Part shown: positions 9,110 to 17,245 of the stretch, piece by piece
Numbering within the stretch: the first letter of the stretch is position 1
How the letters are laid out: every line of letters starts with the position of its first letter
NCBI RefSeq assembly: GCF_009371985.2
Contig: NZ_VIKU02000004.1
Coordinates: 372,001-436,000, forward strand
Direction of reading: 5' to 3'
Source: Pelagihabitans pacificus
GTDB lineage: Bacteria > Bacteroidota > Bacteroidia > Flavobacteriales > Flavobacteriaceae
Length of the DNA: 64,000 nt
The notes under the pieces: model-generated
Databases searched by the model: none
The model's input: the letters and a program-made list of their open reading frames with translations, nothing else
Told to the model about the DNA's origin: nothing
Position numbers and translations under genes: made by a program

Positions 9110-10123
9110 TTATTCGCGGTACTTATCCAAAAACTCGTGAAGTTTTTCCATCATTTTTTGGCTTCCGCAAAAGAACGGCACCCGTTGATGTAACTCTGTC
9201 GGTTGAATGTCCAATATTCGGGTTCTGCCGCCAGTGGCCAGTCCGTTTGCCTGCTCTGCGATGAATGCCATTGGATTGCACTCATATAGTAATCGCAGCT
9301 TCCCACTTTCGGTCTGGCTACTTTTCGGGTACATGTATATACCGCCCTTGATCATGTTCCGGTGAAAGTCGGAGACCAGTGAGCCGATATAGCGCGAGGT
9401 GTAGGGCCGATCCCCCTCTTCTTGTTGACAATATTTGATATAGTCCTTAACGCCTTGTAAAAAGTGCACATAGTTTCCCTCATTAACCGAATATATTTTT
9501 CCTGTTTCCGGGAATTGCATGTTCGGATGCGAAAGATAAAAGGTGCCGATAGCCGGGTTGAGGGTAAAGCCGTTGACCCCATCGCCCGTTGTATAGACCA
9601 ACATGGTGGAGGTGCCGTAAACAATGTAGCCGGCCGCGACCTGATCTCTTCCGGGCTGTAAAAAATCTTCGAGGGTTACAGGCGTACCCACGGGGGTAAT
9701 TCTCCGGTAAACGGAGAAAATCGTCCCGACCGAGACGTTGACGTCTATATTGGACGAACCATCCAAAGGGTCGATCAAGACTACATATTTGTTTTGGTGC
9801 TGCTCGTCGTTGCTGTTGATTGAAATGAAATCATCTTCCTCCTCGGAGGCAATGCCACAAACGATTTCCCTATTTTTCAGGGTCTGGATGAACTTATCGT
9901 TCGCAAGTACATCCAATTTCTGTTGGTCTTCACCTTGTATATTAGTGTCACCTGCTTTGCCGATTATGTCGACAAGACCAGCTTTGTTTACTTCATGATT
10001 GACGACCTTTGCCGCTAAGCGAATGGCGTTGATCAGTTTGGAAAGTTCGCCCGACGAATACTGGAACGCGGCTTGATGTTCGATAATGAATTCGCCTAGC
10101 GTTTTATTTCTATTTCCAATCAT
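9110..10123 (-). CDS. fbp: Class I fructose-1,6-bisphosphatase
   Basis: Gluconeogenic enzyme hydrolysing fructose 1,6-bisphosphate to fructose 6-phosphate, 337 residues. The metal and substrate site [10 protein letters not shown] begins near residue 118, preceded by the acidic SEEED loop. Further conserved blocks include [12 protein letters not shown], the [11 protein letters not shown] segment and GGIYMYPKS. The frame extends six codons upstream to a GTG (10141), but the ATG at 10123 gives the usual [13 protein letters not shown] start. The gene is convergent with the TerB-like gene and divergent from the GNAT gene. Confidence 0.95.
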   Translation of the reverse strand: MIGNRNKTLGEFIIEHQAAFQYSSGELSKLINAIRLAAKVVNHEVNKAGLVDIIGKAGDTNIQGEDQQKLDVLANDKFIQTLKNREIVCGIASEEEDDFISINSNDEQHQNKYVVLIDPLDGSSNIDVNVSVGTIFSVYRRITPVGTPVTLEDFLQPGRDQVAAGYIVYGTSTMLVYTTGDGVNGFTLNPAIGTFYLSHPNMQFPETGKIYSVNEGNYVHFLQGVKDYIKYCQQEEGDRPYTSRYIGSLVSDFHRNMIKGGIYMYPKSSQTESGKLRLLYECNPMAFIAEQANGLATGGRTRILDIQPTELHQRVPFFCGSQKMMEKLHEFLDKYRE

Positions 10124-10140
10124 GGGATGGTTGTTTGGCA

Positions 10141-10148
10141 CAAATATC
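10141..10148 (-). promoter_or_regulatory. Possible -7 box of fbp
   Basis: On the minus strand the sequence reads GATATTTG, one mismatch from TAnnTTTG, 17 nt before the ATG at 10123. No convincing -33 element is visible. Confidence 0.3.
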
Positions 10149-10201
10149 GGGTATTTTGTGAAACTACATCGTTTTCGTCCTGCGTTGATTTTTTAAATTT
10201 A

Positions 10202-10209
10202 TAACTTTG
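10202..10209 (+). promoter_or_regulatory. Putative -7 box (TAACTTTG) of the GNAT gene
   Basis: TAACTTTG matches TAnnTTTG exactly and lies 19 nt before the ATG at 10229. A TTG at 10185-10187 gives a short 14-nt spacer, so the -33 assignment is doubtful. Confidence 0.5.
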
Positions 10210-10228
10210 TGTTTTATTTGTAACAATT

Positions 10229-10711
10229 ATGGATGCCGTTATTCGTGAAGCCAGGGCGGGCGATATGCCCCAAGTGTTGCGTTTGATCCAAGAACTCGCC
10301 TCTTTCGAAAAGGAGGAAAATGCCGTGGAGGTAACCGTAGAGGATTTGGTGAGGGATGGCTTTGGTAGCTCGCCCCTTTTTCACTGTTTTGTGGCGGAGG
10401 TCGATGATACCATTGTAGGGATGGCATTGATCTATCCGAGATATTCTACGTGGAAAGGACCGGTAATTCATTTGGAAGACTTGATCGTTACCGAAAAAAT
10501 GCGTGGTAGTGGTCTTGGGAACGCCCTGCTGACCGAAGTGGTGAAATACGGCTATCGGATGGGGGTAAAGCGAATTAGTTGGGAGGTGTTGGATTGGAAC
10601 GAGCCCGCCATTAAATTCTACGAGAGAAAAGGGGCCCGGGTAATGCGCGATTGGGACGTAGTGCAGTTGAACGAGGAGGGAATGGCAGCATTTTTGGGCA
10701 ATATGATGTAA
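10229..10711 (+). CDS. GNAT acetyltransferase, diamine/thialysine N-acetyltransferase-like
   Basis: A 160-residue GCN5-related acetyltransferase. The acetyl-CoA loop is MRGSGLGNALL (about 91-101) after the beta-4 strand HLEDLIVTEK. The N-terminal half (DMPQVLRLIQELASFEKEE) and the W-x-x-LDWNEPAIKFYE segment resemble the spermidine/spermine and thialysine acetyltransferase (SSAT-like) branch. The substrate is therefore probably a small amine, by family resemblance only. It is followed at 86 bp by aspartate kinase in the same direction and may share its transcript. Confidence 0.82.
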   Translation: MDAVIREARAGDMPQVLRLIQELASFEKEENAVEVTVEDLVRDGFGSSPLFHCFVAEVDDTIVGMALIYPRYSTWKGPVIHLEDLIVTEKMRGSGLGNALLTEVVKYGYRMGVKRISWEVLDWNEPAIKFYERKGARVMRDWDVVQLNEEGMAAFLGNMM

Positions 10712-10796
10712 TACGATAATCTCCCGGGTACATCGAGAGAAGCGATACAAGAAAAGAATGTCGCCTTCGGGGTAATGAAAATAAGCTACTTTGTTT

Positions 10797-12047
10797 ATGC
10801 GGATATTTAAATTTGGTGGAGCCTCCGTGAAGGATGCGGAAGGTGTCAAAAACCTAGTAAAGGTGCTGGGAGAAACCGGACATGAAAATACGCTTTTAGT
10901 GGTTTCGGCCATGGGGAAGACAACCAATGCCATGGAAGCGGTGGTCAATGCCTACTTTGAGGACAAAAGCTCATTGCCATCGGCCATGGAAGCGGTCATA
11001 AGCTATCACAACGATATCCTGGGGAATTTGTTTCCCAATAAACAGCATCCCGTTTATCAACGGGTTAAATCACTTATTGACGAGGTCAACGGTTTCCTGG
11101 CTTGGAACAAATCGCCCAAATACAATTTTGTTTACGATCAGGTAGTAGGGTATGGTGAACTTATTTCCACTACGATTGTCAGTGCCTATTTAAAGGAAGT
11201 AGGCATTCAAAACAATTGGCTTGACGTTCGCGATTATATAAAGACCGATTCCAGTTATCGCGATGTGACCGTCAATTGGGAAAAGACCCAGGAAAGGGTG
11301 TCCCAGGGTATCGATAGGGAACGATTGAACATTACCCAAGGATTTTTGGGGAGTGACGACAATAATTTTACTACCACCTTGGGGAGAGAGGGATCTGACT
11401 ACACCGCGGCTATTTTGGCATATTGTCTGAATGCGGCTTCGGTAACCATATGGAAGGATGTGCCCGGTGTGCTCAACGCCGATCCCCGATATTTTGAGGA
11501 AACACGCTTGTTGAACAAGATTTCGTATCGAGAGGCGATCGAATTGGCGTTCTACGGTGCTTCTGTCATACACCCCAAAACACTGCAACCCCTACAGGGA
11601 AAAGAGATACCGCTTCATGTGAAATCGTTCGTGAATCCCAAGGATGCCGGTACTACAGTGGGCAAAGGTATCGGGATCGAGCCCAATGTGCCCTGTTTCA
11701 TTGTCAAAAAAAACCAGGTGCTTATGAAGCTTTCCTCCCTTGATTTTTCCTTTATCGTGGAGGACAGTATCGGCGAATTGTTCAAGTTACTTCACGAGCA
11801 TAAAATGAAAGTAGACTTGATTCAAAACTCCGCAATCAGCTTTTCCGTTTGTGTCGATAATACTTTTGGTCGTCTTCAAGACTTGTTGGGACTTTTGAAG
11901 GGCCGTTTCAAGGTAAGCTGTCACGAAGGGGTATCGCTTTACACCATTCGTCATTTTAACGACGAAGCGGTGGAATCGCTTCAGAATGGTCGAAAAGTAC
12001 TGCTGGAACAGCGTAGTAATGAGACCTTGCAACTAGTCGTGAAATAG
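10797..12047 (+). CDS. Aspartate kinase (monofunctional)
   Basis: Catalyses the first step of the aspartate family pathway (lysine, threonine, methionine), making aspartyl-4-phosphate. It has 416 residues. The kinase N-terminus FKFGGASV (about 4-11), the TTLGREGSDYTAA segment and KDVPGVLNADPR are characteristic. The C-terminal about 120 residues form the ACT regulatory region, beginning after the KKNQVLMKLSS strand. ATG at 10797 is chosen over a TTG two codons upstream. No fused homoserine dehydrogenase is present. lysC would be the usual symbol, but which paralogue this is cannot be told here. Confidence 0.93.
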   Translation: MRIFKFGGASVKDAEGVKNLVKVLGETGHENTLLVVSAMGKTTNAMEAVVNAYFEDKSSLPSAMEAVISYHNDILGNLFPNKQHPVYQRVKSLIDEVNGFLAWNKSPKYNFVYDQVVGYGELISTTIVSAYLKEVGIQNNWLDVRDYIKTDSSYRDVTVNWEKTQERVSQGIDRERLNITQGFLGSDDNNFTTTLGREGSDYTAAILAYCLNAASVTIWKDVPGVLNADPRYFEETRLLNKISYREAIELAFYGASVIHPKTLQPLQGKEIPLHVKSFVNPKDAGTTVGKGIGIEPNVPCFIVKKNQVLMKLSSLDFSFIVEDSIGELFKLLHEHKMKVDLIQNSAISFSVCVDNTFGRLQDLLGLLKGRFKVSCHEGVSLYTIRHFNDEAVESLQNGRKVLLEQRSNETLQLVVK

Positions 12048-12135
12048 CCAATATATTACTTTTTTCGGAATGTTAAAATAGGGGCGACCTTTAACGTTTT
12101 TCCTATCTTAGCGGCTGCCTAATCTAATAAATATT

Positions 12136-13953
12136 ATGGGTTTAGTGACCGCCAAGGAAGTGGCCAAAGCGACCAATCTCGATAAATTCGGTTTTGTAGG
12201 TACTTTCCTGGCGTGGACAATTCTTCGAGTCACCAAGATTTCCCAACTGAACCGCACGTATAATAAAATAAAACATTTAGAGGGAATCGAGTTCGTAGAG
12301 GCGATTCTGGACAGATTTGAGATCGATTATGAGATTCCCGTCGATGATTTGAGGCGTCTTCCCAAGGAAGGCCCGTATATCACGATCAGCAATCATCCCC
12401 TGGGGGGGATAGATGGGGTGGTACTGCTAAAATTGATGCTCAACCATCGGCCGGACTATAAGGTGATGGCCAATTTTCTCTTGCAACGTTTCGAACCCCT
12501 TGCACCCTATATCTTGCCGGTGAATCCGTTTGAGGATCACAAAGATGCGAAAAGTAGTCTGCAAGGCTTTAAACATGCCATGTTGCACCTAAAAGAGGGG
12601 CGCCCCATCGGTATTTTTCCGGCTGGCGAGGTGTCTACCCATAAGGAAGCCAAGATGGTGGTGGATAAACCATGGGAGGAAGCGGCCATAAAGTTGATTC
12701 GGAATGCAAAGGTACCCGTGGTGCCCATTTACTTTCATGCCCGGAACAGCAAGTTATTCTATCGGCTTGCCAAGATCAGTGGCGTATTTCGAACGGCAAA
12801 GTTGCCCTCTGAATTGTATACGCAGAAAAACAGGCCGATCAAGGTACGAATCGGCCAACCGATATCGGTAAGCACCCAAGAAGAACAGGAGAGCTTGGAA
12901 GAGTATACCGAGCTGCTGCGAAAGAAGACCTATATCCTTTCCAATGCCTATCAGAAAGAACGTTTGATCAATCAGATTCCCACGACGCTGAAATTGCCCA
13001 AACAGCCTAGAAAAATCGTTAAAGCGATTCGTACCGAGGTCATTGAGGGTGAAATAGAAAAGCTTACCGAAAAGGATAGGAGACTTTTGCAGAGTAAAAA
13101 TTACGAAGTGTTTTTGGCCCCTGCCAATGAGATGCCTTTTACTTTAAAGGAAATAGGAAGGCAGCGCGAAATAACTTTTCGGGCGATTGGCGAGGGCACC
13201 AATAACTCTATCGATATTGACAAGTTCGATTCGCATTATCACCATATGTTCCTTTGGGACAGTGAAGCGAAGGTCATTGCAGGAGCCTATCGTATGGGTC
13301 TGGGATCGGAGATTTTTGCAAAGTATGGCATCGATGGTTTTTACCTCCAAGATCTCTTCCGTTTCGAACCCGAACTTTTTGGGATGATGCGACAATCAAT
13401 CGAAATGGGAAGGGCGTATATTATTAAGGAATACCAGCAAAAACCCATGCCCTTGTTCTTACTCTGGAAAGGTATTGTACACACCACCCTTCGACATCCG
13501 GAACACAAGTATTTGATTGGTGGGGTGAGTATTAGCAATCAGTTTTCGAACTTCTCAAAATCGTTGATGATCGAATTTATGAAAAGTAACTATTGGGATC
13601 CGTATGTGGCGCAGTATGTACGACCCAAAAAGGAATTCAAGGTAAAGTTGAAAGATGCCGACAAGGAATTTGTCTTCGATGAGACCCAGGCCGACCTTAA
13701 CAAATTCGATAAGATGATCGATGAGGTGGAACCCGGAAACCTTCGGTTGCCCGTACTGATCAAAAAATACATTAAACAGAACGCCAAGGTGGTGGCGTTC
13801 AATGTGGATCCCTTGTTCAACAATTCCGTGGACGGATTGATGTATATCAAAATTTCCGATTTACCCGAAAGTACCGTAAAGCCGGTAATGGAGGAATTTC
13901 AGGCCGAACTGGAGCGCAAATTGGCCGAAAACGGGCAAAACACCGACCGTTAG
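12136..13953 (+). CDS. olsF: OlsF-like bifunctional acyltransferase (aminolipid synthesis)
   Basis: A 605-residue protein with two acyltransferase modules. Residues about 60-290 are a PlsC/OlsA-type lysophospholipid acyltransferase with the block SNHPLGGIDG and the substrate loop IGIFPAGEVST. Residues about 315-560 are a GNAT/hemolysin (OlsB-type) acyl-ACP transferase, with QREITFRAIGEG, LQDLFRFEPE and SIEMGRAYI. This order is that of OlsF of Flavobacterium johnsoniae and Serratia, which makes ornithine lipid; a related aminolipid such as a glycine lipid is an alternative. The first motif is HX5D, not the textbook HX4D. Its stop overlaps the convergent arsC stop by 4 bp. Confidence 0.78.
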   Translation: MGLVTAKEVAKATNLDKFGFVGTFLAWTILRVTKISQLNRTYNKIKHLEGIEFVEAILDRFEIDYEIPVDDLRRLPKEGPYITISNHPLGGIDGVVLLKLMLNHRPDYKVMANFLLQRFEPLAPYILPVNPFEDHKDAKSSLQGFKHAMLHLKEGRPIGIFPAGEVSTHKEAKMVVDKPWEEAAIKLIRNAKVPVVPIYFHARNSKLFYRLAKISGVFRTAKLPSELYTQKNRPIKVRIGQPISVSTQEEQESLEEYTELLRKKTYILSNAYQKERLINQIPTTLKLPKQPRKIVKAIRTEVIEGEIEKLTEKDRRLLQSKNYEVFLAPANEMPFTLKEIGRQREITFRAIGEGTNNSIDIDKFDSHYHHMFLWDSEAKVIAGAYRMGLGSEIFAKYGIDGFYLQDLFRFEPELFGMMRQSIEMGRAYIIKEYQQKPMPLFLLWKGIVHTTLRHPEHKYLIGGVSISNQFSNFSKSLMIEFMKSNYWDPYVAQYVRPKKEFKVKLKDADKEFVFDETQADLNKFDKMIDEVEPGNLRLPVLIKKYIKQNAKVVAFNVDPLFNNSVDGLMYIKISDLPESTVKPVMEEFQAELERKLAENGQNTDR

Positions 13954-14369
13954 TTCAATTCTTCAGCGATAAAGTTTCTACAGAATTCCCGTATCTCGTT
14001 TCTTGCTTTTAAAAAAGCGGCATGTTTTTCCGATTCGCTACCGTTTACCTTTGAAGGGTCGAAGAAATTATGATGGATACGTTTTGCTTTTTTTGAGGGT
14101 ATAAAAGGACAATTTTCCTTGGCGTGGTCGCAGACGGTGATAATAAAGTCCCACTCGATACCTTGGTATTCGTCAACATGGTTGCTGGTATGATGGCGGA
14201 TATCGATATTGTCTTCGGCCATGATCGCTACGGCCCCGGGGTTCAATCCGTGGGTTTCGATTCCGGCGCTGTAAATGTTCGCCAATCCCGTTTGAAGTTT
14301 GTCTAGATATCCGTGGGCCATTTGGCTTCTGCACGAATTACCGGTGCAAAGAACTAGAATGTTTTTCAT
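13950..14369 (-). CDS. arsC: Arsenate reductase, thioredoxin-coupled type
   Basis: Low-molecular-weight phosphatase-fold reductase converting arsenate to arsenite, 139 residues. The P-loop is C8-TGNSC-R14 (CX5R). The two relay cysteines, C80 and C87, lie in TVCDHAKENC and match Cys10/Cys82/Cys89 of the staphylococcal pI258 enzyme, so the thioredoxin-dependent triple-cysteine relay appears intact. It is the last gene of the arsR-DUF6428-acetyltransferase-arsC run, 42 bp after the acetyltransferase. No efflux permease (ACR3/ArsB) follows; olsF converges immediately. Confidence 0.92.
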   Translation of the reverse strand: MKNILVLCTGNSCRSQMAHGYLDKLQTGLANIYSAGIETHGLNPGAVAIMAEDNIDIRHHTSNHVDEYQGIEWDFIITVCDHAKENCPFIPSKKAKRIHHNFFDPSKVNGSESEKHAAFLKARNEIREFCRNFIAEELN

Positions 14370-14411
14370 TCATACACTGTTTGTTCAATCCCGCTGAAAC
14401 CGGAATCGATT

Positions 14412-14915
14412 TTAATCAATACCCACCACCTTGCTTCGGCGTTCAAATAACAAGTTGTCTTTCCAAACCCCGTCTAATCTCCCGACGCGCTCCCTTTTGC
14501 CGATATATCGGAAACCGACCATCCCATGGAGTTTGATGCTTGCCGTATTTTCCGGAAAAATTCCGGATTGTAAGGTCCATAAGCCTTGTCGTTCGCTTTC
14601 GCTTATGAGCCTTTCCATCAAAACTTTGCCTACGCCACGTCCTCTCTGGTTCTTGCCTACATAAATACTTACTTCGGCGACACCACCGTATACGCAACGA
14701 CTGGAGACCGGCGATAAGGCCGCCCACCCCAGGATTTGCCCATTGTCGTTGGCCACGAAGCGACAGGATTTCATGTGAGCTCGGTCCCAAGCCTCGTAGG
14801 AAGGAATGCTTTTTTCAAATGTGGCAAAACCGGTATCGATTCCTTCTTGATAAATTTTCGAAACCGTATGCCAATCCGATGGTTCCATTTCTCGTATTTC
14901 CATGGCTGGGATCAT
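14412..14915 (-). CDS. PAT/ArsN-like GNAT N-acetyltransferase
   Basis: A 168-residue acetyltransferase resembling phosphinothricin acetyltransferases. The N-terminus MEIREMEPSDWHTVSKIYQ and the IDTGFATFE segment are typical of that group, and the CoA loop is QRGRGVGKVLM. In arsenic operons this subfamily includes ArsN1, which N-acetylates arsinothricin, an arsenic analogue of phosphinothricin. That function here is inferred from position between a DUF6428 gene and arsC. I start at ATG 14915, 5 nt after the DUF6428 stop; ATG 14903 is an alternative. A methionine-sulfoximine-type acetyltransferase is another possibility. Confidence 0.8.
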   Translation of the reverse strand: MIPAMEIREMEPSDWHTVSKIYQEGIDTGFATFEKSIPSYEAWDRAHMKSCRFVANDNGQILGWAALSPVSSRCVYGGVAEVSIYVGKNQRGRGVGKVLMERLISESERQGLWTLQSGIFPENTASIKLHGMVGFRYIGKRERVGRLDGVWKDNLLFERRSKVVGID

Positions 14916-14920
14916 ATTTT

Positions 14921-15403
14921 TTAGCAGCAACCCGCATCCGGGGAACAGCATGCTTCGGCGGCTGCTTGAACAGGTACGCCACAAATCTCCCTCGCTTTAC
15001 AATTGGTCTGTTCTACCCCGAGGGTGATCATGATCCGATTGTCGTGTACCGAAACGTCGTTGACAAACAGTTGGGCGGTGTGAAATGTAGGATTGCTGTA
15101 TTCAAATTTAACTTCAACTTCCTTTTCCATCGGTTTGATCCGGTCAACTTTGTTGAGGATTCCCAAGGCCTTGAAAGCGCTCATATACTCATCGCTTTCA
15201 TGTTCGTCCGGACTTTCCCAGAGTTGAATGATGGTCTCTTTCCAAAAATCGGTTTTTGTACCGCAATCAACCGAGTCGATGGTAACGTTCTTGACCTCGG
15301 TGATATGATAATTGGCGCCCACCTGTTTTCCATGGGCATATTCAAAGATAAGGTCCTTGTTGGGATGCTCTTTTAAAAGGGCTAGGAATTCATTTGTTTT
15401 CAT
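14921..15403 (-). CDS. DUF6428 family protein with cysteine-rich tail
   Basis: A 160-residue soluble protein of the DUF6428 family, which often accompanies arsR and arsC in Bacteroidota. Residues 1-140 show no catalytic motif I recognise. The last 25 residues are cysteine-rich: NCKAREICG, then EACCSPDAGCC at the C-terminus, giving about seven cysteines in paired arrangement. That is suitable for binding arsenite or another soft metal, so a metallochaperone or sensor role is plausible but unproven. It lies 16 nt after arsR and 5 nt before the acetyltransferase, so it is co-transcribed. Confidence 0.78.
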   Translation of the reverse strand: MKTNEFLALLKEHPNKDLIFEYAHGKQVGANYHITEVKNVTIDSVDCGTKTDFWKETIIQLWESPDEHESDEYMSAFKALGILNKVDRIKPMEKEVEVKFEYSNPTFHTAQLFVNDVSVHDNRIMITLGVEQTNCKAREICGVPVQAAAEACCSPDAGCC

Positions 15404-15419
15404 AGTATCGCTTGTAGGA

Positions 15420-15743
15420 TTAACAACAGTTGAACTTGGTTTTATCGAAGAAGGAATTCAAAAGTGTTTGAATTTCCTTCCATTTATTGAGATTGATGCA
15501 ATAGCATACTTTTTTTCCTTCGATTTCCCCAATAATCAAATCGATGCTTTTCAATTCTTTCAAATGTTGGGAAATGGTAGGTTGCGCCAAACCGATTTCT
15601 TCCACGATATCATTGCAAATACACGCTTTTTGGCTGCTGATATACTGTAATATCGCTATCCTTGCCGGATGGGCGAGCACTTTGAAGATGATGGCCAACT
15701 CGTTTTGGCGTTCATCGAATATTTGTGTTTTGGTGAGTCCCAT
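15420..15743 (-). CDS. arsR: ArsR/SmtB-family arsenic-responsive repressor
   Basis: A 107-residue winged-helix repressor. The recognition helix is LAQPTISQHLKEL (52-64). The arsenic-binding CxC pair C41/C43 (KACICND) matches the ELCVCDL motif of classical ArsR. Additional pairs C80/C82 and C106/C107 are present. The frame extends upstream to 15833, but that would run through the promoter and operator, so the ATG at 15743 is chosen. A perfect palindrome at 15753-15768 begins 10 bp before the start, indicating autoregulation. First gene of the ars operon. Confidence 0.92.
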   Translation of the reverse strand: MGLTKTQIFDERQNELAIIFKVLAHPARIAILQYISSQKACICNDIVEEIGLAQPTISQHLKELKSIDLIIGEIEGKKVCYCINLNKWKEIQTLLNSFFDKTKFNCC

Positions 15744-15752
15744 TACATATTT

Positions 15753-15768
15753 TAATATTGCAATATTA
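15753..15768. promoter_or_regulatory. ArsR operator (perfect 16-bp palindrome)
   Basis: TAATATTG (15753-15760) joined directly to CAATATTA (15761-15768). AT-rich dyads of this ATATTGCAATAT type are the usual binding sites of ArsR/SmtB repressors. It lies just ahead of the arsR ATG, where bound repressor would block transcription. Confidence 0.8.
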
Positions 15769-15787
15769 CGATAATAAAATGTAATGG

Positions 15788-15816
15788 AAAAGTCAGATGC
15801 AAAAAATCTGACTTTT
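15788..15816 (-). terminator. Intrinsic terminator after the TM2 gene
   Basis: AAAAGTCAGAT (15788-15798) and ATCTGACTTTT (15806-15816) form 11-bp perfect arms around a 7-nt loop, 7 nt past the TM2 stop. The A/T-flanked stem ends in T4 on the minus strand. It insulates the ars promoter from upstream transcription. Confidence 0.75.
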
Positions 15817-15823
15817 ATTTTTC

Positions 15824-16324
15824 TTAGAACCAAGGTTTTCTACCCACCTGATAGGTATTGTAGAATTCTTCATCCGATTTGGTCAAATAAATGATACCTT
15901 CTATCAGCCCTATGACTCCTGTTGCCATCAAGATAAAGCTTCCGACTACGAAACAAAGCGTGATATAACCTATTATCGATGCTCCCAACAAAATAAATCC
16001 TTCTTTTTGATAGCCAAGGATAAATTTATGCACTCCTAGCGACCCCAAAAATATGGCCAGTAGTCCCGCGAGCATTTTCTTATTATCCCCTCCGGCGCCG
16101 CTGAAAGTTTCTTTGGCACTTGAGGTGAATTCATCGGCCGTTTTTTTGGCCTCGTCGGCAAAGTCACTCGCTTTTTCCTTGGCCTCCTCGGTAAATTCCT
16201 TGGTAGCCTCCTTGGCATCCTCAAACTTTTTACTTGCCTTTTCGCCTAGTTCGCTGGCCTTTCCTTTGGCTTTGTCAAAGGCATCCTCTGCCTTGTCGCC
16301 CAAATCTTTGTTATCTTCTGACAT
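15824..16324 (-). CDS. TM2-domain protein with Lys/Glu-rich amphipathic N-terminus
   Basis: A 166-residue protein in two parts. Residues 1-85 are almost entirely charged plus alanine, in quasi-repeats such as KASELGEKASKKFEDAKEA and KEFTEEAKEKASDFADEAK. This resembles LEA/apolipoprotein-like amphipathic helices. Residues about 86-166 are a TM2 module: GLLAIFLGSLGVHKFILGY, a second helix, and a final segment with GVIGLIEGIIYL. TM2 proteins have no agreed function in bacteria. The N-terminal part could lie on the membrane or act as a desiccation or stress helix. It is followed by a terminator. Confidence 0.78.
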   Translation of the reverse strand: MSEDNKDLGDKAEDAFDKAKGKASELGEKASKKFEDAKEATKEFTEEAKEKASDFADEAKKTADEFTSSAKETFSGAGGDNKKMLAGLLAIFLGSLGVHKFILGYQKEGFILLGASIIGYITLCFVVGSFILMATGVIGLIEGIIYLTKSDEEFYNTYQVGRKPWF

Positions 16325-16375
16325 GATTGTTTTTTTGGTGGTTAGACAAGTTTAAATGTAACGATTATTTTTAAA

Positions 16376-16762
16376 TCATAGAAACGCCTTGTCTATGGGT
16401 TCCCAAAGCTCGAGTTTGTTACCATCGGGGTCAAGAATCCATCCAAATTTGCCATAGTCGTACTCCTCGATATCGCCCACCACAGTTACCCCTTCCTTCT
16501 GCAGTTCAGCTAAAAGTGCTACTAGGTTTTCGACCCTAAAGTTCATCATAAAAGACGATTTGCTGGGGGCAAAATAGGTGGTATCGTCTTTCATGGGGCT
16601 CCATTGGGTGGAACAATCGTTCCCTTCCTTGTCTTTCCACCAGAAAGTGCATCCATAGGCATCGGTGTTCAGTCCCAGGTGGTTTTTGTACCACTCTTTT
16701 ATCTTGTCTGGATTTTTGGTCTTAAAGAAAAATCCGCCTAATCCTGTTACTCTATTTTTCAT
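16376..16762 (-). CDS. VOC-superfamily (glyoxalase-like) protein
   Basis: A 128-residue vicinal-oxygen-chelate fold protein: two beta-alpha-beta-beta-beta modules, starting VTGLGGFFFKTKNPDKIKEWY and ending WILDPDGNKLELWEPID. The C-terminal Glu of LELWEP is the usual metal ligand. Glyoxalase, dioxygenase and antibiotic-binding proteins share the fold, so the substrate cannot be named. Third gene of the DUF4199-DUF1801-VOC operon (23-bp gap) controlled from about 17780. Confidence 0.85.
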   Translation of the reverse strand: MKNRVTGLGGFFFKTKNPDKIKEWYKNHLGLNTDAYGCTFWWKDKEGNDCSTQWSPMKDDTTYFAPSKSSFMMNFRVENLVALLAELQKEGVTVVGDIEEYDYGKFGWILDPDGNKLELWEPIDKAFL

Positions 16763-16785
16763 TGGTGCGGGTATTCGTTTTTAAA

Positions 16786-17241
16786 TTATCGCTTTACATT
16801 TTTTTCATATAACGTTATCCATTGCTCTACGGTCATCTTGGTCGCCAGTTCCCCGATCAGTTCGAAGGGTATATCCTCCATATACTTAAAACGGATACAG
16901 CTTTTTCCCATATCCAGTTTGCGTTTACAGTGTTTGGGGTATTCCGCCACAAACCAATCGTACAGTTCGGGATCGGCATAGATGCCTGAATGGTATACTG
17001 CGACAAAATTCTTCTGTGATGCCAAATTCATAAAGGGCAGAGGCAGTTTGGGGTCGCAATGATAGCCGTCGGGATACTTGGAATGGGGTACCACGTAGCC
17101 TAGCATGCCATAACTTATCCGCTCATGGAAACCCTCCGGGATATTGTCCAAAATCGTATGGCGTAACTCCCTGATTACTTTTTGCCTTTCCGGTGGTAGC
17201 TGTTCAATGTATTCTTCCGGTGTTGCTGCTTTGTATTGCAT
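16786..17241 (-). CDS. DUF1801-domain protein
   Basis: A 151-residue soluble protein of the DUF1801 (YdhG-like) family. It starts with the typical ATPEEYIEQLPPERQKVIRELR and includes HERISYGMLGY, FVAVYHSGIY and the KLDMGKSCIRFK block near residue 110. No enzymatic function is established for the family. It begins 4 bp after the DUF4199 stop and is clearly co-transcribed. Confidence 0.85.
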   Translation of the reverse strand: MQYKAATPEEYIEQLPPERQKVIRELRHTILDNIPEGFHERISYGMLGYVVPHSKYPDGYHCDPKLPLPFMNLASQKNFVAVYHSGIYADPELYDWFVAEYPKHCKRKLDMGKSCIRFKYMEDIPFELIGELATKMTVEQWITLYEKNVKR

Positions 17242-17245
17242 GGCC

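Noticed and set aside
10214-10948. 244-codon open frame on the minus strand over the GNAT and aspartate kinase starts
   Set aside because: It is antisense to two well-recognised genes and its translation matches no family I know; it is a shadow frame.
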